From Rouxiella aceris (GTDB lineage: Bacteria > Pseudomonadota > Gammaproteobacteria > Enterobacterales > Enterobacteriaceae), in NCBI RefSeq assembly GCF_012933545.1, contig NZ_JAADJU010000001.1, forward strand, positions 310,001 through 374,000: 64,000 nt of DNA. Reading direction: 5' to 3'. Under the pieces are notes generated by a model that had not been told where the DNA came from, did not search any database, and worked only from the letters and a program-made list of their open reading frames with translations. Made by a program: the position numbers and the translations under genes. Positions 18,114-27,729 of this stretch are shown one piece after another (the stretch's first letter is position 1; every line of letters begins with the position of its first letter).

Positions 18114-18986
18114 ATGTCAGAACTGCATAACGAAGCCTTTACGCTGCACAACCCACTGGAAAAACTGTGCTCCCCCGCCATCTGGGCGGAGGGGCCGGTG
18201 TGGTTGCCCGCAGAGCAGGCGCTGGTATTTAGTGATGTCAAAGGCAACCGCATGTTCCGCTGGTCGGCCAGCGAGGGCCTGAGCCTGTTTCGCCCCTGGT
18301 CCAACTATGCCAACGGTAATGCCCTTGATCTCGAGGGGCGACTGGTAAGCTGCGAACACGGCCGTCGCGGCATCAGCCGCACCGAGCTAAACGGCGAAGT
18401 AACCATGCTGGTGGATAAAATGGATGGCAAGCGGCTGAACTCGCCGAACGATCTGGTGGTGCGGTCCGACGGTACGCTGTGGTTCACCGACCCGCCCTAC
18501 GGCATTATCGGCGATATTGAAGGCTATAAATCGGAAAGTCAGATCATTGGCTGTTACGTCTACTGCTTTGATCCGCGCGATAACACGTTGAATATTGCTA
18601 CCAGCGACGTGCAGCGGCCAAACGGCCTGGCCTTTTCGCCGGATGAAAGCCTGCTTTACGTTGCCGATATGTCGATTATCGACTTCCCGACCCTGGGACG
18701 GCGTGAACTGCGCGTTTTCCCGGTTAACGGAAGAACCTTGGGAGCCGGGCAGTTTTTCGCCGAGGTTGCCCCGGGCATCCCGGACGGGTTTTGCGTGGAT
18801 CCGCAGGGCAATATCTTCTGTAGTTGTGACGACGGGGTGATCATTTTTAACCCACAGGGCCAGCAGATTGGCAAAATCCCGGTACCGGAACGCGTCTCCA
18901 ACTGCACCCTCGGTGGCGAGCAGGGTGATGAACTTTATATCACCGCCACCACTTCGCTTTACCGCATCCTGTTAAGTGCCAAATAG
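18114..18986 (+). CDS. SMP-30/gluconolactonase family lactonase
   Basis: 290 residues, a six-bladed SMP-30 propeller. Family marks are WAEGPVWLPAEQALVFSDV (metal-ligand Glu), RLNSPNDLVVRSDGTLWFTD (the Asn and Asp metal ligands, with the usual DPPYG after it), RPNGLAFSPDESLLYVAD and IPDGFCVDPQGNIFCS. Members hydrolyse sugar lactones (gluconolactone, xylonolactone and others). The start is ATG 18114 behind AGGAGAG; longer versions overlap the binding protein. It ends the ABC operon, so the imported sugar is probably oxidised to a lactone, or arrives as one, and is opened here. Confidence 0.9.
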   Translation: MSELHNEAFTLHNPLEKLCSPAIWAEGPVWLPAEQALVFSDVKGNRMFRWSASEGLSLFRPWSNYANGNALDLEGRLVSCEHGRRGISRTELNGEVTMLVDKMDGKRLNSPNDLVVRSDGTLWFTDPPYGIIGDIEGYKSESQIIGCYVYCFDPRDNTLNIATSDVQRPNGLAFSPDESLLYVADMSIIDFPTLGRRELRVFPVNGRTLGAGQFFAEVAPGIPDGFCVDPQGNIFCSCDDGVIIFNPQGQQIGKIPVPERVSNCTLGGEQGDELYITATTSLYRILLSAK

Positions 18987-18993
18987 CCGAAAC

Positions 18994-19014
18994 GGTGGCC
19001 CTCCGAGGGTCACC
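18994..19014 (+). terminator. Terminator hairpin after the lactonase gene
   Basis: GGTGGCCCTC (18994-19003) pairs with GAGGGTCACC (19005-19014) apart from one mismatch, followed by a short CTTTCG stretch. The T-tract is weak, so termination is likely but not certain. Confidence 0.55.
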
Positions 19015-19424
19015 CTTTCGTATTTCAATGATTTCCCGCCCTGTTCCACCCTCTGCTATACCAGCCAATTTACCGCGCTGTCACCGCCATAACTGCCATC
19101 CTGAGCATCTTAAATCAGCAATAACTTTACTAAATACTTGCCAATTCGTGAATTAACCCTCACCAGCGCCCTCCACTTCGCGATTCGTCACGCCGATCGT
19201 CAAAGGTTCAGCAAAAGCCCACCGCTGAGCAATCACCCCCTAATCACAAAGGCTGCTGCTGTTTATCTTCCTATATCAAAATTATGTGAAAGGCATCTCA
19301 AATTCTTGTCATGAATAATTTTTGAACTTGTAGTCTCTGACAATCAGCGCTACTAATAATATCACTTCACTTAAATACGTAAAGCAGTAAAGAACATCAC
19401 GAGCACCACACAAAAGGAAGCAAC
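19015..19424 (+). promoter_or_regulatory. Upstream region of the RpiR-controlled sugar operon
   Basis: 410 bp without a gene. The last 150 bp are AT-rich, and the downstream gene has a good AAAGGAAG ribosome site. No single promoter or operator can be fixed by eye. An RpiR-type operator would be expected here since the regulator gene sits in the operon. Confidence 0.35.
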
Positions 19425-20405
19425 ATGTCTGAACTTAAATTTGCTACACGCCTGAACTCATTCGCTTCTGGAGCGCACCTTTACTGGCAAGATCTGCAAG
19501 GCAAGCCCTCTGTTATCCAAATGATTGAACGAGCTGCAACAGTAAAAGGGTTAACGCATCTGGATCTGAATTACCCGCAACATCTCACCAGCGATATTCA
19601 GACCCTGCGTCAGAAAATTGCCGATGTCGGCCTGGCAGTCAACGGCATGCAAATGCGTTGGGACGCCCCGGAATTTAAAATCGGTGCCTTCACCAACCCC
19701 GATCCGGCGATCCGCCGTAAAGCGATAGAATTAACCAAACGTGGTATTGATACCGGGCGTGAGTTTGGCTCAACCTTAATGACCTTATGGATGGGTCAGG
19801 ACGGCTTTGATTACTGTTTTCAGGCGGACTATAAAAAGATCTGGGAAGACGCTGTCAGCGCCGTGCGTGAGATTGCCGAGTATGCGCCGGATTGCGATAT
19901 CAGCATTGAATATAAGCCGAATGAACCACGAGCATTCAGTATCTTCCCCAATGTCACCACCTGTCTGCTGGCCGTTGAAGAAGCAGGTTGCCCAAATTTG
20001 GGGATTACCCTGGATTTTGCCCATGTGCTGTACGCCAACGAGATCCCGGCCTATGCGGCGGCGATGGTTGCCCGTCGTTCACGCCTGTTGGGGCTCGACT
20101 GTAACGACGGTTGGGGCAAGCGAGATGACGGATTAATGGTGGCATCGGTCAATCCGAAAGCAACGCTGGAATTCCTCTGGCAGATGCAGCGTGACGGCTA
20201 TGCGGGTGCCTACTACTTCGATACTTTCCCGGACGCCAGTGGTCTTGACCCGGTACGTGAAGCTGAAACCAATATTGCTACCGTCAAAAGACTGATCAAA
20301 CTGTGTGAGAAACTCGACGATAACCAGGCATTACTTGGTGCAATCTCCCGACAAGACGCCGTCGCTTCACAACAGATTATTAATGACATCATGTTTGCAC
20401 AATAA
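19425..20405 (+). CDS. Xylose-isomerase-like TIM-barrel sugar isomerase/epimerase
   Basis: 326 residues with the motifs of the xylose-isomerase-like TIM-barrel superfamily: ISIEYKPNEPR near residue 160 (metal-ligand Glu), LGITLDFAHV near 195 (Asp and His) and LGLDCNDGWGKRDDG near 226. These proteins use a divalent metal to move a keto group or invert a carbon in a free or phosphorylated sugar. It is the first gene of an operon with an ABC importer, RpiR regulator and PfkB kinase, so it should act on the imported sugar or its phosphate. The EYKPNEPR motif resembles rhamnose- and xylose-isomerase relatives, but the substrate cannot be assigned. Confidence 0.85.
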   Translation: MSELKFATRLNSFASGAHLYWQDLQGKPSVIQMIERAATVKGLTHLDLNYPQHLTSDIQTLRQKIADVGLAVNGMQMRWDAPEFKIGAFTNPDPAIRRKAIELTKRGIDTGREFGSTLMTLWMGQDGFDYCFQADYKKIWEDAVSAVREIAEYAPDCDISIEYKPNEPRAFSIFPNVTTCLLAVEEAGCPNLGITLDFAHVLYANEIPAYAAAMVARRSRLLGLDCNDGWGKRDDGLMVASVNPKATLEFLWQMQRDGYAGAYYFDTFPDASGLDPVREAETNIATVKRLIKLCEKLDDNQALLGAISRQDAVASQQIINDIMFAQ

Positions 20406-20482
20406 GAATCCCTACAGAGGATCGCGCTGCGCTCAGGCGTAGTGACCATCCCGCTTACCTCATAACAAAAACAGGATAGAAC

Positions 20483-21523
20483 ATGAAAAAGCTGCTGTTA
20501 ATGGCAATCGCCTCTTCCCTACTCACTGCCAGCGTCTACGCGGCAGAATTAACCCCTTTGCAATCTGACTCCGAGCCGGACCGTACCGACTGGTCGCAGT
20601 TAGAAGCCAAATATGGCCCAATGCCAAAACCTTCTGCAAAATTGAAAATCGGCGGGGTATCCAAAACACTGACCAATGAATACTGGCGTTCACTGGGCCA
20701 GGGCTACAAAAACGTCGCCGATAAAGATGGTTTTACTTTCGCTTATCAGGCCGCAGCCAACGAAGACGATCAGTTGGGTCAGCTTTCCATTGCCGAGACA
20801 CTGATAGCCCAGGGCTTTAACGGCCTGCTGGTTTCACCGCAAACCGATGCCAACTTGCAACCGGCTTATGAAGTAGCGCAGAGCAAGGGGATTTCGGTAG
20901 TTAACGTTAACGACGCCGTCATGCCAAACGCTGCCCACTATGTCGGCAACGTGCAAAAAGACAACGGTGTTCGCGTGGCGCAATGGTTTATTAAACATTA
21001 CCCACAGGGCGGTAAAGTTGCGGTAATTGAAGGTCAGCCAGGGGTTTATGCCGCCGGTCAGCGTACCAAAGGCTTCCGCGATACCATTACCGCCAACGGT
21101 AAATTTAAACTGGTCGCCAGCGTCCCTGCCAACTGGAGCCGTGAAAAAGCCTATGACGCCGCATCGACCATTTTGCAGCAGTACCCGGATTTGATTGGTT
21201 TCTATGCCAACAACGACGGCATGGCGTTGGGTGTGGTGGAAGCGGTACGTTCTGCCGGTAAAGCTCAGCAAACCGCCGTTTTCGGGACTGACGGGATTTC
21301 CGATGCCTACGCCTCGATCAAACGCGGTGAATTGACCGGTACCGTTGACAGCTTCCCGATACTGACCGGTGAAGTGGCAATGAACGTGATGCTACGCCTG
21401 ATCGATGGCCAGAAAATCTCCCGGGTCGTGTCCACGCCGCAGGCGCTGATCACGAAAGACAATGCCGATGCCTTCTCAATCAAAGATAACGAGAAACTGC
21501 GCAAACTCCTTGAACAACAATAA
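20483..21523 (+). CDS. Sugar ABC transporter periplasmic binding protein
   Basis: 346 residues with a signal peptide (MKKLLLMAIASSLLTASVYA, cleavage before AELTP) and a ribose-binding-protein-like fold: LKIGGVSKTLTNEYWRSLG, GFNGLLVSPQTDANLQPAYE, then VFGTDGISDAYASIKRGELT and GTVDSFPILTGE near the C-terminus. It would capture a pentose, hexose or polyol in the periplasm for the ATPase and permease encoded directly downstream (20-bp gap to the ATPase). Confidence 0.9.
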   Translation: MKKLLLMAIASSLLTASVYAAELTPLQSDSEPDRTDWSQLEAKYGPMPKPSAKLKIGGVSKTLTNEYWRSLGQGYKNVADKDGFTFAYQAAANEDDQLGQLSIAETLIAQGFNGLLVSPQTDANLQPAYEVAQSKGISVVNVNDAVMPNAAHYVGNVQKDNGVRVAQWFIKHYPQGGKVAVIEGQPGVYAAGQRTKGFRDTITANGKFKLVASVPANWSREKAYDAASTILQQYPDLIGFYANNDGMALGVVEAVRSAGKAQQTAVFGTDGISDAYASIKRGELTGTVDSFPILTGEVAMNVMLRLIDGQKISRVVSTPQALITKDNADAFSIKDNEKLRKLLEQQ

Positions 21524-21543
21524 GTAAAAGCAACGGAGAGTTT

Positions 21544-23046
21544 ATGGAACGCTATCGTCTAAGCATGCAGGGAATGACCAAGATTTACGGTAATGTTGCC
21601 GCCATTGAAGGCGTGAACTTTACCGTCCAGGGCGGCGAAGTTCATGCATTGATCGGTGAAAACGGTGCGGGTAAATCCACGCTGCTCAATATTCTGTCAG
21701 GCGTGCGGGAAGCCAATGCTGGCGAAATTCAGGTAGATGGCAATGTCATCAGTATGAAAAACCCGCTTGCTGCACGCCAGGCCGGGATCGCCATGATCCA
21801 CCAGGAGTTGCAGCATGTACCTGAACTCTCCGTCGCACAAAATATGTTTTTAGGCCGCCCTTTAACCAAATATAAAGGGATGTTTGTTAACAAAAAAGGT
21901 CAGTACGACAGAGCCAGAACCATTCTTAAACAGTTGGATCCGTCGATTGATCCTGATGAACCCATCAAGAACCTTAAAGTCGCACAACAACAGATCGTCG
22001 AGATTGCCCGTGCCCTGCTTGATGAAGCCAAAATTATTGCCATGGATGAACCGACGTCCAGTCTGACACCAACGGAATTTGATCGTCTGGCAGAGTTGAT
22101 TGCCGATTTGAAATCCATGAATGTGGCGATCATCTACGTGTCGCACAAGATGAACGAGATTTTCAGGATCTGCGATCGCGCCACCATTATGCGCGATGGT
22201 CGACAGGTTGGCGTGGTCAATATTAAAGATGAAACCGAAGAGTCTATTGTTTCCAAAATGATCGGACGCAAGCTTGAAAAAGTGCAGCATCAATCATTTA
22301 TGAGCGAAAAAGAGGTTCTCAAAGTCGAAGGGTTAGGACGTGGCACAGAGGTACTGCCCGCCACGTTCTGTGTGCATGCCGGCGAAGTGCTCGGCATTGC
22401 CGGTCTGGTAGGCTCCGGACGAACCGAGTTATTAAAACTGGTCGCCGGCATCGACAGCAAAACCTGCGGTGATGTCTATGTTAACGGACAACTTATTCAA
22501 AATTTAAATGTTTCCTCAGCGGTGAAAGCCGGTATTGGCCTGGTTCCCGAGGACCGCAAAAAAGAGGGCATTATCAAGCAGCGTTCGGTAGTGATAAATA
22601 TGGCGCTGCCCAAAATGCACAATTTTACCCGCAACGGCTTTATTCAGAAGGGTAAAATGGACGATGTCGCCTTTCAGGTCATGTCAGATTTAAAACTGCG
22701 TCCATTGGATATCGAAAAGCCCATAGGTTTATTAAGCGGTGGTAATCAGCAAAAAGTGATTATTGGCCGTTGGATAGCCGCTGATACTGAAGTATTTCTT
22801 TTTGATGAACCTACCCGCGGCATTGATATCGGGGCTAAATCGGAAATTTATAATCTGATTGAACGATTGGCCAAAGAGGGAAAGGCAATTGTCGTCGTAT
22901 CTTCAGAGATGCAGGAAATAATGCGTATATCGGACCGTGTATTAGTCATGCGCGAAGGAAAAATCGCCGTCGAATTAAAAAACGACGATATTACCGAAGA
23001 AAATATTGCGCAATACGCCATCAATGAAGTGGTAAATAAAAAATAA
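21544..23046 (+). CDS. Sugar ABC transporter ATP-binding protein (two NBDs)
   Basis: 500 residues, RbsA-like tandem NBDs. The first has Walker A GENGAGKST and Walker B IIAMDEPTSSLT. The second has a degenerate P-loop GLVGSGRTE, signature LSGGNQQKVIIGRW and Walker B VFLFDEPTRGIDIGAKSE. Unlike the other sugar ATPase in this window (14128), both Walker B motifs are canonical. It energises the transporter formed with the adjacent binding protein and permease. Confidence 0.93.
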   Translation: MERYRLSMQGMTKIYGNVAAIEGVNFTVQGGEVHALIGENGAGKSTLLNILSGVREANAGEIQVDGNVISMKNPLAARQAGIAMIHQELQHVPELSVAQNMFLGRPLTKYKGMFVNKKGQYDRARTILKQLDPSIDPDEPIKNLKVAQQQIVEIARALLDEAKIIAMDEPTSSLTPTEFDRLAELIADLKSMNVAIIYVSHKMNEIFRICDRATIMRDGRQVGVVNIKDETEESIVSKMIGRKLEKVQHQSFMSEKEVLKVEGLGRGTEVLPATFCVHAGEVLGIAGLVGSGRTELLKLVAGIDSKTCGDVYVNGQLIQNLNVSSAVKAGIGLVPEDRKKEGIIKQRSVVINMALPKMHNFTRNGFIQKGKMDDVAFQVMSDLKLRPLDIEKPIGLLSGGNQQKVIIGRWIAADTEVFLFDEPTRGIDIGAKSEIYNLIERLAKEGKAIVVVSSEMQEIMRISDRVLVMREGKIAVELKNDDITEENIAQYAINEVVNKK

Positions 23047-23132
23047 TCCTGCATGACTCTCCGGCGTCTCACTGTAATTAATTCGTTGCCACAGTGACCT
23101 GCGCAGGAGCCAGACTACTAAGAGGCTGAAAC

Positions 23133-24104
23133 ATGAACACTCAAGGAAAAACCATGCCTGCGTTACATACTCCAAGGCTGTTTAAATTCAATGTCCGTGA
23201 TACCGGCACGTTGATTGGGCTATTAATTATTGTTTGCACCTTCTCGGCCTTATCGCCGGTATTTTTAACCGTGCCAAATTTGCTCAATATTCTGCAACAA
23301 TCCTCACTTAATGCGGCTATCGCCCTGGGGATGACCCTGGTGATTATCTCTGGCGGCATTGATCTGTCCGTCGGCTCTACCGCTGCCCTGTCGGCAATTT
23401 TCGGTGCCACCTTGATGGTCGCAGGCGTGCCGGTACCTTTGGCGATAGCAGGCACCTTATGCATTGGCGCGCTCTGTGGTTTATTTAGCGGTGTGCTGGT
23501 GGCCTATGCCGGTTTGCAGCCGTTTATTGTCACCCTCGGCGCCTTGTCTCTGTTCCGCGCACTGGCGCTGATCTCCACCGGCGGCAGCCCAATCTTTGGT
23601 ATTCCCACCGCCTTTCGCAGCGCCATTACCGGCACCCTATTCGGTATTCCTGCCCCAATCCTGGTGGTGGTGGTGATTGCACTGCTGGCCTGGACGCTAA
23701 TGAATAAAACGCCGCTCGGGGAATATATTCTCGCCGTTGGCGGCAATGAAGAGGCCGCGCGAGTCGCAGGTGTACCGGTCAAACGCACCAAAGTCATTGT
23801 GTATGTTATCTCTGGCGTACTGGCAGCCTTGTCATCGCTGATCCTGGTTGGCCGCCTCGGGGCCGCAGAACCGACCATGGGTAACCTGTGGGAACTGGAT
23901 GCCATTGCCGCAGCGGCCATTGGCGGTACCTCGCTGATGGGCGGTAAAGGCAGCATTGTCGGAACCATTATCGGGGCAATTATTTTGGGGTCATTACGTA
24001 CCGGCTTAACACTAATGAATATACAAGCCTTTTATCAATTGCTTGCTACCGGCCTCATCATTATTATAGCCATGCTAATTGACCGAGCGACACGAGGTAA
24101 GTAG
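23133..24104 (+). CDS. Sugar ABC transporter permease (RbsC type)
   Basis: 323 residues, strongly hydrophobic, with the RbsC signatures MTLVIISGGIDLSVGST, QPFIVTLGALSLFRALALIS and GEYILAVGGNEEAARVAGVP. The start is ATG 23133, seven bases after GAGG; a second in-frame Met follows at codon 8. It forms the membrane component of the importer. The RpiR gene starts 2 bp after its stop, so the two are probably translationally coupled. Confidence 0.93.
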   Translation: MNTQGKTMPALHTPRLFKFNVRDTGTLIGLLIIVCTFSALSPVFLTVPNLLNILQQSSLNAAIALGMTLVIISGGIDLSVGSTAALSAIFGATLMVAGVPVPLAIAGTLCIGALCGLFSGVLVAYAGLQPFIVTLGALSLFRALALISTGGSPIFGIPTAFRSAITGTLFGIPAPILVVVVIALLAWTLMNKTPLGEYILAVGGNEEAARVAGVPVKRTKVIVYVISGVLAALSSLILVGRLGAAEPTMGNLWELDAIAAAAIGGTSLMGGKGSIVGTIIGAIILGSLRTGLTLMNIQAFYQLLATGLIIIIAMLIDRATRGK

Positions 24105-24106
24105 TA

Positions 24107-24964
24107 ATGAAGCAAGACCCGCGAGCAATAGGTGCTCATATCAGAATGAGGTTGCCACAACTCACGCCATTAGAAAGAAAAGTAGTCGACTCAATTACGT
24201 CTAAAGATGATTTGTCAGAAAAAACGTCATTAAAAGAGATTGCATTAGAAAATAGCGTCTCTGAGGCAATGATTGTCAAACTGGCAAAAAAATTGGATTT
24301 CTCGGGATTTCGGGAATTCAGGACCAGCTTGATTTACTACAATCATTCAGATGTAGCTAACCTTCATTCTGAAATTGGGCCTAATGACTCGTCGGAAGAA
24401 TTACTTGAAAAAGTTTTTCGTACCTCGATTCAGGCAATAGAAGAAACAAAAACCATTTTAGACATTTCCGAATTCAACCGGGCGGCGGAGATCCTTTTTA
24501 AAGCCAAGCATATCGATTTATACGGGGTCGGCGGATCGGCCTCCGTAGCGCGCGACCTGTCGCATAAGCTGCTGAAAATCGGTATCAAGGCGATGGTTCA
24601 TGATGATGCACATATCATGATGATGTCCGCCGCTATTTTGAATGATGATGATGCAGTTATTGCCATCAGTCATTCGGGAATGACCAGAACGGTAATTGAT
24701 CCAATAAGACTGGCCGCAAAAAATGGTGCCAAAGTCATTGCTATCACCAACTATGCCGGCTCAGTTTTAGCCAAGGAAGCTCAGGTAGTGCTGAATTCAA
24801 CCTCACAAGGTTCGCATTTGCTTGGTGAAAATGCTGCGGCACGTATTGCACAGCTGAATATATTGGACGCCTTATTTGTTGCCATTGCTAAAAAAGACCT
24901 GAAGAAAGCCGCGCTAAACTTAAACAAGACTCAACAAGCTGTTAAAAACTTAAGAGAGTACTAA
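24107..24964 (+). CDS. RpiR-family transcriptional regulator (HTH + SIS domain)
   Basis: 285 residues: an N-terminal RpiR helix-turn-helix (LTPLERKVVDSI, then SLKEIALENSVSEAMIVKLA) and a C-terminal SIS sugar-phosphate-binding domain (DLYGVGGSASVARDLSHKLL; AVIAISHSGMTRTVIDPIRL). Members sense a phosphosugar made by their own pathway. Its place inside the operon, between permease and kinase and with almost no spacing, indicates local autoregulation. E. coli alsRBACEK (allose) has a comparable set of RpiR, ABC importer, epimerase and kinase, but here the kinase and isomerase are of different families. Confidence 0.92.
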   Translation: MKQDPRAIGAHIRMRLPQLTPLERKVVDSITSKDDLSEKTSLKEIALENSVSEAMIVKLAKKLDFSGFREFRTSLIYYNHSDVANLHSEIGPNDSSEELLEKVFRTSIQAIEETKTILDISEFNRAAEILFKAKHIDLYGVGGSASVARDLSHKLLKIGIKAMVHDDAHIMMMSAAILNDDDAVIAISHSGMTRTVIDPIRLAAKNGAKVIAITNYAGSVLAKEAQVVLNSTSQGSHLLGENAAARIAQLNILDALFVAIAKKDLKKAALNLNKTQQAVKNLREY

Positions 24965-24965
24965 C

Positions 24966-25826
24966 ATGAACAAGCTTCTTGTCGTCGGCAGTCTGCATTA
25001 CGATATTATGGTGGACGCGCACCACCGCCCGGAAAAAGGGGAAACCGTCATTGGCACGGGATGCTCTTATAAATTTGGTGGCAAGGGCGGCAATCAGGCG
25101 GTATCAGCGGCGCAGGCCGGAGTTGCCGTGGCCTTTGCCGGCGCGGTCGGTGACGATGACAATGGCAAATGGCTGCTCTCTGTGCTGCAAAAGCACGGGG
25201 TGGATACGCACTCTATTGAAGTTATTGCTGACACGCCATCAGGAATGAGTATTGCCATTACTGACGCGGAAGGCGACTACGGTGCGGTGGTGATCTCTAA
25301 CGCCAATACCCATATCGATGCAGCCAGGTTTAACGACCAAGCCCTGTGGTCGGGCGTCAAGATGTTGCTGCTGCAAAACGAATTACCAGAAGCGGCAAAT
25401 ATTGCGGCAGCCAGTGAGGCCCATAAGCGCGGCATCAAAGTCTGTATAAATGCGGCACCGGCAAAAACCCTTTCCACCGCCCTTCTGGCCTGTATTGATC
25501 TATTGGTGGTCAATGGGGTTGAAGCGCGCGATATGTCTGGCATCAGTGTCACCAGTTTGCAAAGCGCGGCGCAGGCAGCCAAGGCGCTGAGTCAAGAGTT
25601 CGCCGTGGTGGTGGTCACCGCCGGGGAGCATGGCGTGGCGTTTTGTGAAACCCATCAGCACAGTGGCGCTTTGGCGGCAGAAAAAGTGGAACTGGTCAGT
25701 ACCCATGGCGCGGGAGACTGCTTTATGGGCATGCTCTGTGCGTCCATGATAAACGGAGACGCCCTCGAAACGGCGGTGAGCAAAGCCAATAAAGCCGCAG
25801 CACGTCACGTTTCACGCCAGCCCTGA
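24966..25826 (+). CDS. PfkB-family carbohydrate kinase (ribokinase-like)
   Basis: 286 residues with both PfkB signatures: the glycine-rich GGKGGNQAVSAAQAG near residue 38 and the C-terminal THGAGDCFMGM near residue 247, which holds the catalytic Asp. It would phosphorylate the sugar or isomerised sugar produced by the operon. It starts 1 bp after the RpiR stop and ends the operon; a hairpin follows. It is slightly shorter than ribokinase (about 309 aa). Substrate unknown. Confidence 0.9.
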   Translation: MNKLLVVGSLHYDIMVDAHHRPEKGETVIGTGCSYKFGGKGGNQAVSAAQAGVAVAFAGAVGDDDNGKWLLSVLQKHGVDTHSIEVIADTPSGMSIAITDAEGDYGAVVISNANTHIDAARFNDQALWSGVKMLLLQNELPEAANIAAASEAHKRGIKVCINAAPAKTLSTALLACIDLLVVNGVEARDMSGISVTSLQSAAQAAKALSQEFAVVVVTAGEHGVAFCETHQHSGALAAEKVELVSTHGAGDCFMGMLCASMINGDALETAVSKANKAAARHVSRQP

Positions 25827-25851
25827 GAGAAATAACCCACAAAAACAAACG

Positions 25852-25882
25852 CTTTCCCTCCGGCAAGTCATTGAGAGGGAAA
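25852..25882. terminator. Hairpin between convergent kinase and FAH-family genes
   Basis: CTTTCCCTC (25852-25860) and GAGGGAAAG (25874-25882) form a perfect nine-base stem, extended outward by ACCCAC/GTGGGT. It lies in the 80-bp gap between convergent genes and could serve both, though T-tracts are poor. Confidence 0.5.
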
Positions 25883-25906
25883 GTGGGTCGAAGTCAGAAA
25901 GAAGAC

Positions 25907-26755
25907 TCAGATCGTCTGGGAAGCAATTTGGTTGACCAGCGTGCCAATACCACCAATGGTGACTTCGATGACATCGCCGTTTTTCATAAATAGCGGCGGT
26001 GTTCTTTTCTTGCCAACGCCGCCTGGCGATCCGGTGATAATCACATCACCCGGCGATAGCGGACTAAAGCGCGAAATATACTGAATAATATCGGCCACCG
26101 AATGGATCATATTACCGGTGGTATCATGCTGTACGCGCATACCGTTAAGGAAGGTTTCAATCGGTAATGCCTGCGGATCGCCGATTTCATCACGGGTGAC
26201 CAGCCAGGGACCAAAACCGCCGGTCTTTAGCCAGTTTTTACCGGAGGTAAACCAGGTGTACTGCATATCACGCACGGTAGCGTCCATAAAGCAGCTATAT
26301 CCGGCAACATAATCCAGGGCATCTTCTTTGCTGATTTCACTGGCATAGCGGCCAATCACTACCGCCAACTCGCCTTCATAATCAAACTCATCACTGGATA
26401 TTGGCTTGATAAGATTATCTTTATGCGCACATAAGCTATCAGCAAAGCGAATAAATAAAGTGGGCGCATTATTGTTTTCTTCGAACTCTTTGCGCTTATC
26501 GGCATAATTCATACCGACGCAAAATATTTTTCCCGGCGTTTCGATAACCGGTAAAAAAACAATATCTTCTGTCGGGTAATCCACGGCGCAAGCGGTCAGT
26601 TCCTGCAACAAGTCCAGCGCATTATCATGTAACAGAGATTGCAGTGTTAAATAACGATCGGATAATTTTTTTCCGGCATCAATAACGCCTTGTTCAGTAA
26701 CAATCCCATACGACTTTTCATCAGACTGCGGGCGATAAAAACTTGCTAATTTCAT
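25907..26755 (-). CDS. Fumarylacetoacetate hydrolase (FAH) family protein
   Basis: 282 residues. FAH marks are GKIFCVGMNYADKRKEF, FDYEGELAVVIGR (the metal-ligand Glu pair), FMDATVRDMQY and SPGDVIITGSPGGVG. Members hydrolyse or decarboxylate 2,4-dioxo acids, or act as 2-keto-3-deoxy-sugar-acid hydrolases. The start is ATG 26755 with AGGA five bases upstream; the 59 extra codons further up do not match the family. It is convergent with the sugar operon and preceded by a gene-free region, so whether it acts on that operon's product is unclear. Confidence 0.88.
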   Translation of the reverse strand: MKLASFYRPQSDEKSYGIVTEQGVIDAGKKLSDRYLTLQSLLHDNALDLLQELTACAVDYPTEDIVFLPVIETPGKIFCVGMNYADKRKEFEENNNAPTLFIRFADSLCAHKDNLIKPISSDEFDYEGELAVVIGRYASEISKEDALDYVAGYSCFMDATVRDMQYTWFTSGKNWLKTGGFGPWLVTRDEIGDPQALPIETFLNGMRVQHDTTGNMIHSVADIIQYISRFSPLSPGDVIITGSPGGVGKKRTPPLFMKNGDVIEVTIGGIGTLVNQIASQTI

Positions 26756-27492
26756 ACCATTCCTCAGATCAACAACAATGGCGGCGGGTCTGAAACGGGC
26801 CATCCCGCCGATCTCTTTATTTAGAGCAACGATCACCTGGTGAGTCATCACACACTGACCGCCCGGCAAATAACGGCCACCAATCTCGTATGGGCGGATC
26901 TTCTCACAGAGAAGACAATAATGCACAGGCAAACTCGTGCAGAGCAGGCTTTGTAATTAATAAAAGCAGATATCAGGGAAAATCTATTTGCCGGGTGGTG
27001 AAAATCATTAATCCCGGACTGCCAGGGCAAATAAAAACCACAGTAAATAAATGGCTATTGATTTGGCTTGCATGGTGATGATGCCTTGGTCAATCCTGGT
27101 CTGCCCCAAAAAGGGTATTGTCGGCCAGCGACGCTGTTTGACGGCTCCTGCCCGTACGTCGAGCTTGCCGGTAGAGGTAGTCACGCGCAGCAACTATCTA
27201 CTGCCATAGGATTAAAAACAAATTAACAACAGCCCACGCGGTGAATATTTCAGACGAATGACTGAGAAAGTCATTAATATATAGAAAAGGGAAAGCTTCC
27301 CATTGAAAAATTTATTTTATGAATGAATTAGATAACGTTCAACGGCCTTTATGAAACAATTAATAAACATCCTGATATAAAACGCCAACATCGGCAGCGA
27401 AGCTATTTAAAAGAATGTGTATTTATCCTATAAAAAGAGACCGAGCAATCGAGTAAGAAACAGCCCTCCCTCATCCAGCAAGGTAAACGACT
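26756..27492. other. 737-bp stretch without a recognisable gene
   Basis: Small frames on both strands here have no recognisable domain, no good ribosome site and no coding-like pattern. The right part, from about 27200, is AT-rich and probably carries the promoter of the Ner-like gene; the left part carries that of the FAH gene. It may be the remains of a deleted gene. Confidence 0.35.
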
Positions 27493-27729
27493 GTGGAAAA
27501 CTATAAAAGCAAAGACTGGGATCGCCAGGATATTATGGCAGCGATCAGGAAAAAGAAAAAATCACTTTCCGCACTCTCCAGAGAGAGTGGTCTGGCGGCA
27601 GGGACATTGAGCAATGCGTTGGAAAGGCACTGGCCGAAAGGAGAAGCCATTATCGCCAACGTTCTTGGCGTAGAACCTGAAGAGGTGTGGCCAAGCCGTT
27701 ATAGCCATAAATCTGGCGTCCCGCGCTAA
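27493..27729 (+). CDS. Ner-like small DNA-binding regulator (SfsB/Nlp family)
   Basis: 78 residues. The sequence DWDRQDIMAAIRKKKKSLSA followed by LSRESGLAAGTLSNALERHW and EEVWPSRY is characteristic of the Ner/Nlp/SfsB helix-turn-helix family, related to phage Mu Ner. The start is GTG 27493, with AAGG nine bases upstream. It stands alone, with a gene-poor region on its left and a convergent gene on its right. Ner-like proteins are often phage-derived but are also fixed in enterobacteria as regulators (Nlp, SfsB). No target is suggested by its neighbours. Confidence 0.82.
   Translation: MENYKSKDWDRQDIMAAIRKKKKSLSALSRESGLAAGTLSNALERHWPKGEAIIANVLGVEPEEVWPSRYSHKSGVPR

Noticed and set aside
26756-26932. 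59-codon N-terminal extension of the FAH-family protein
   Set aside because: The extension does not resemble the family, and ATG 26755 has its own ribosome site.
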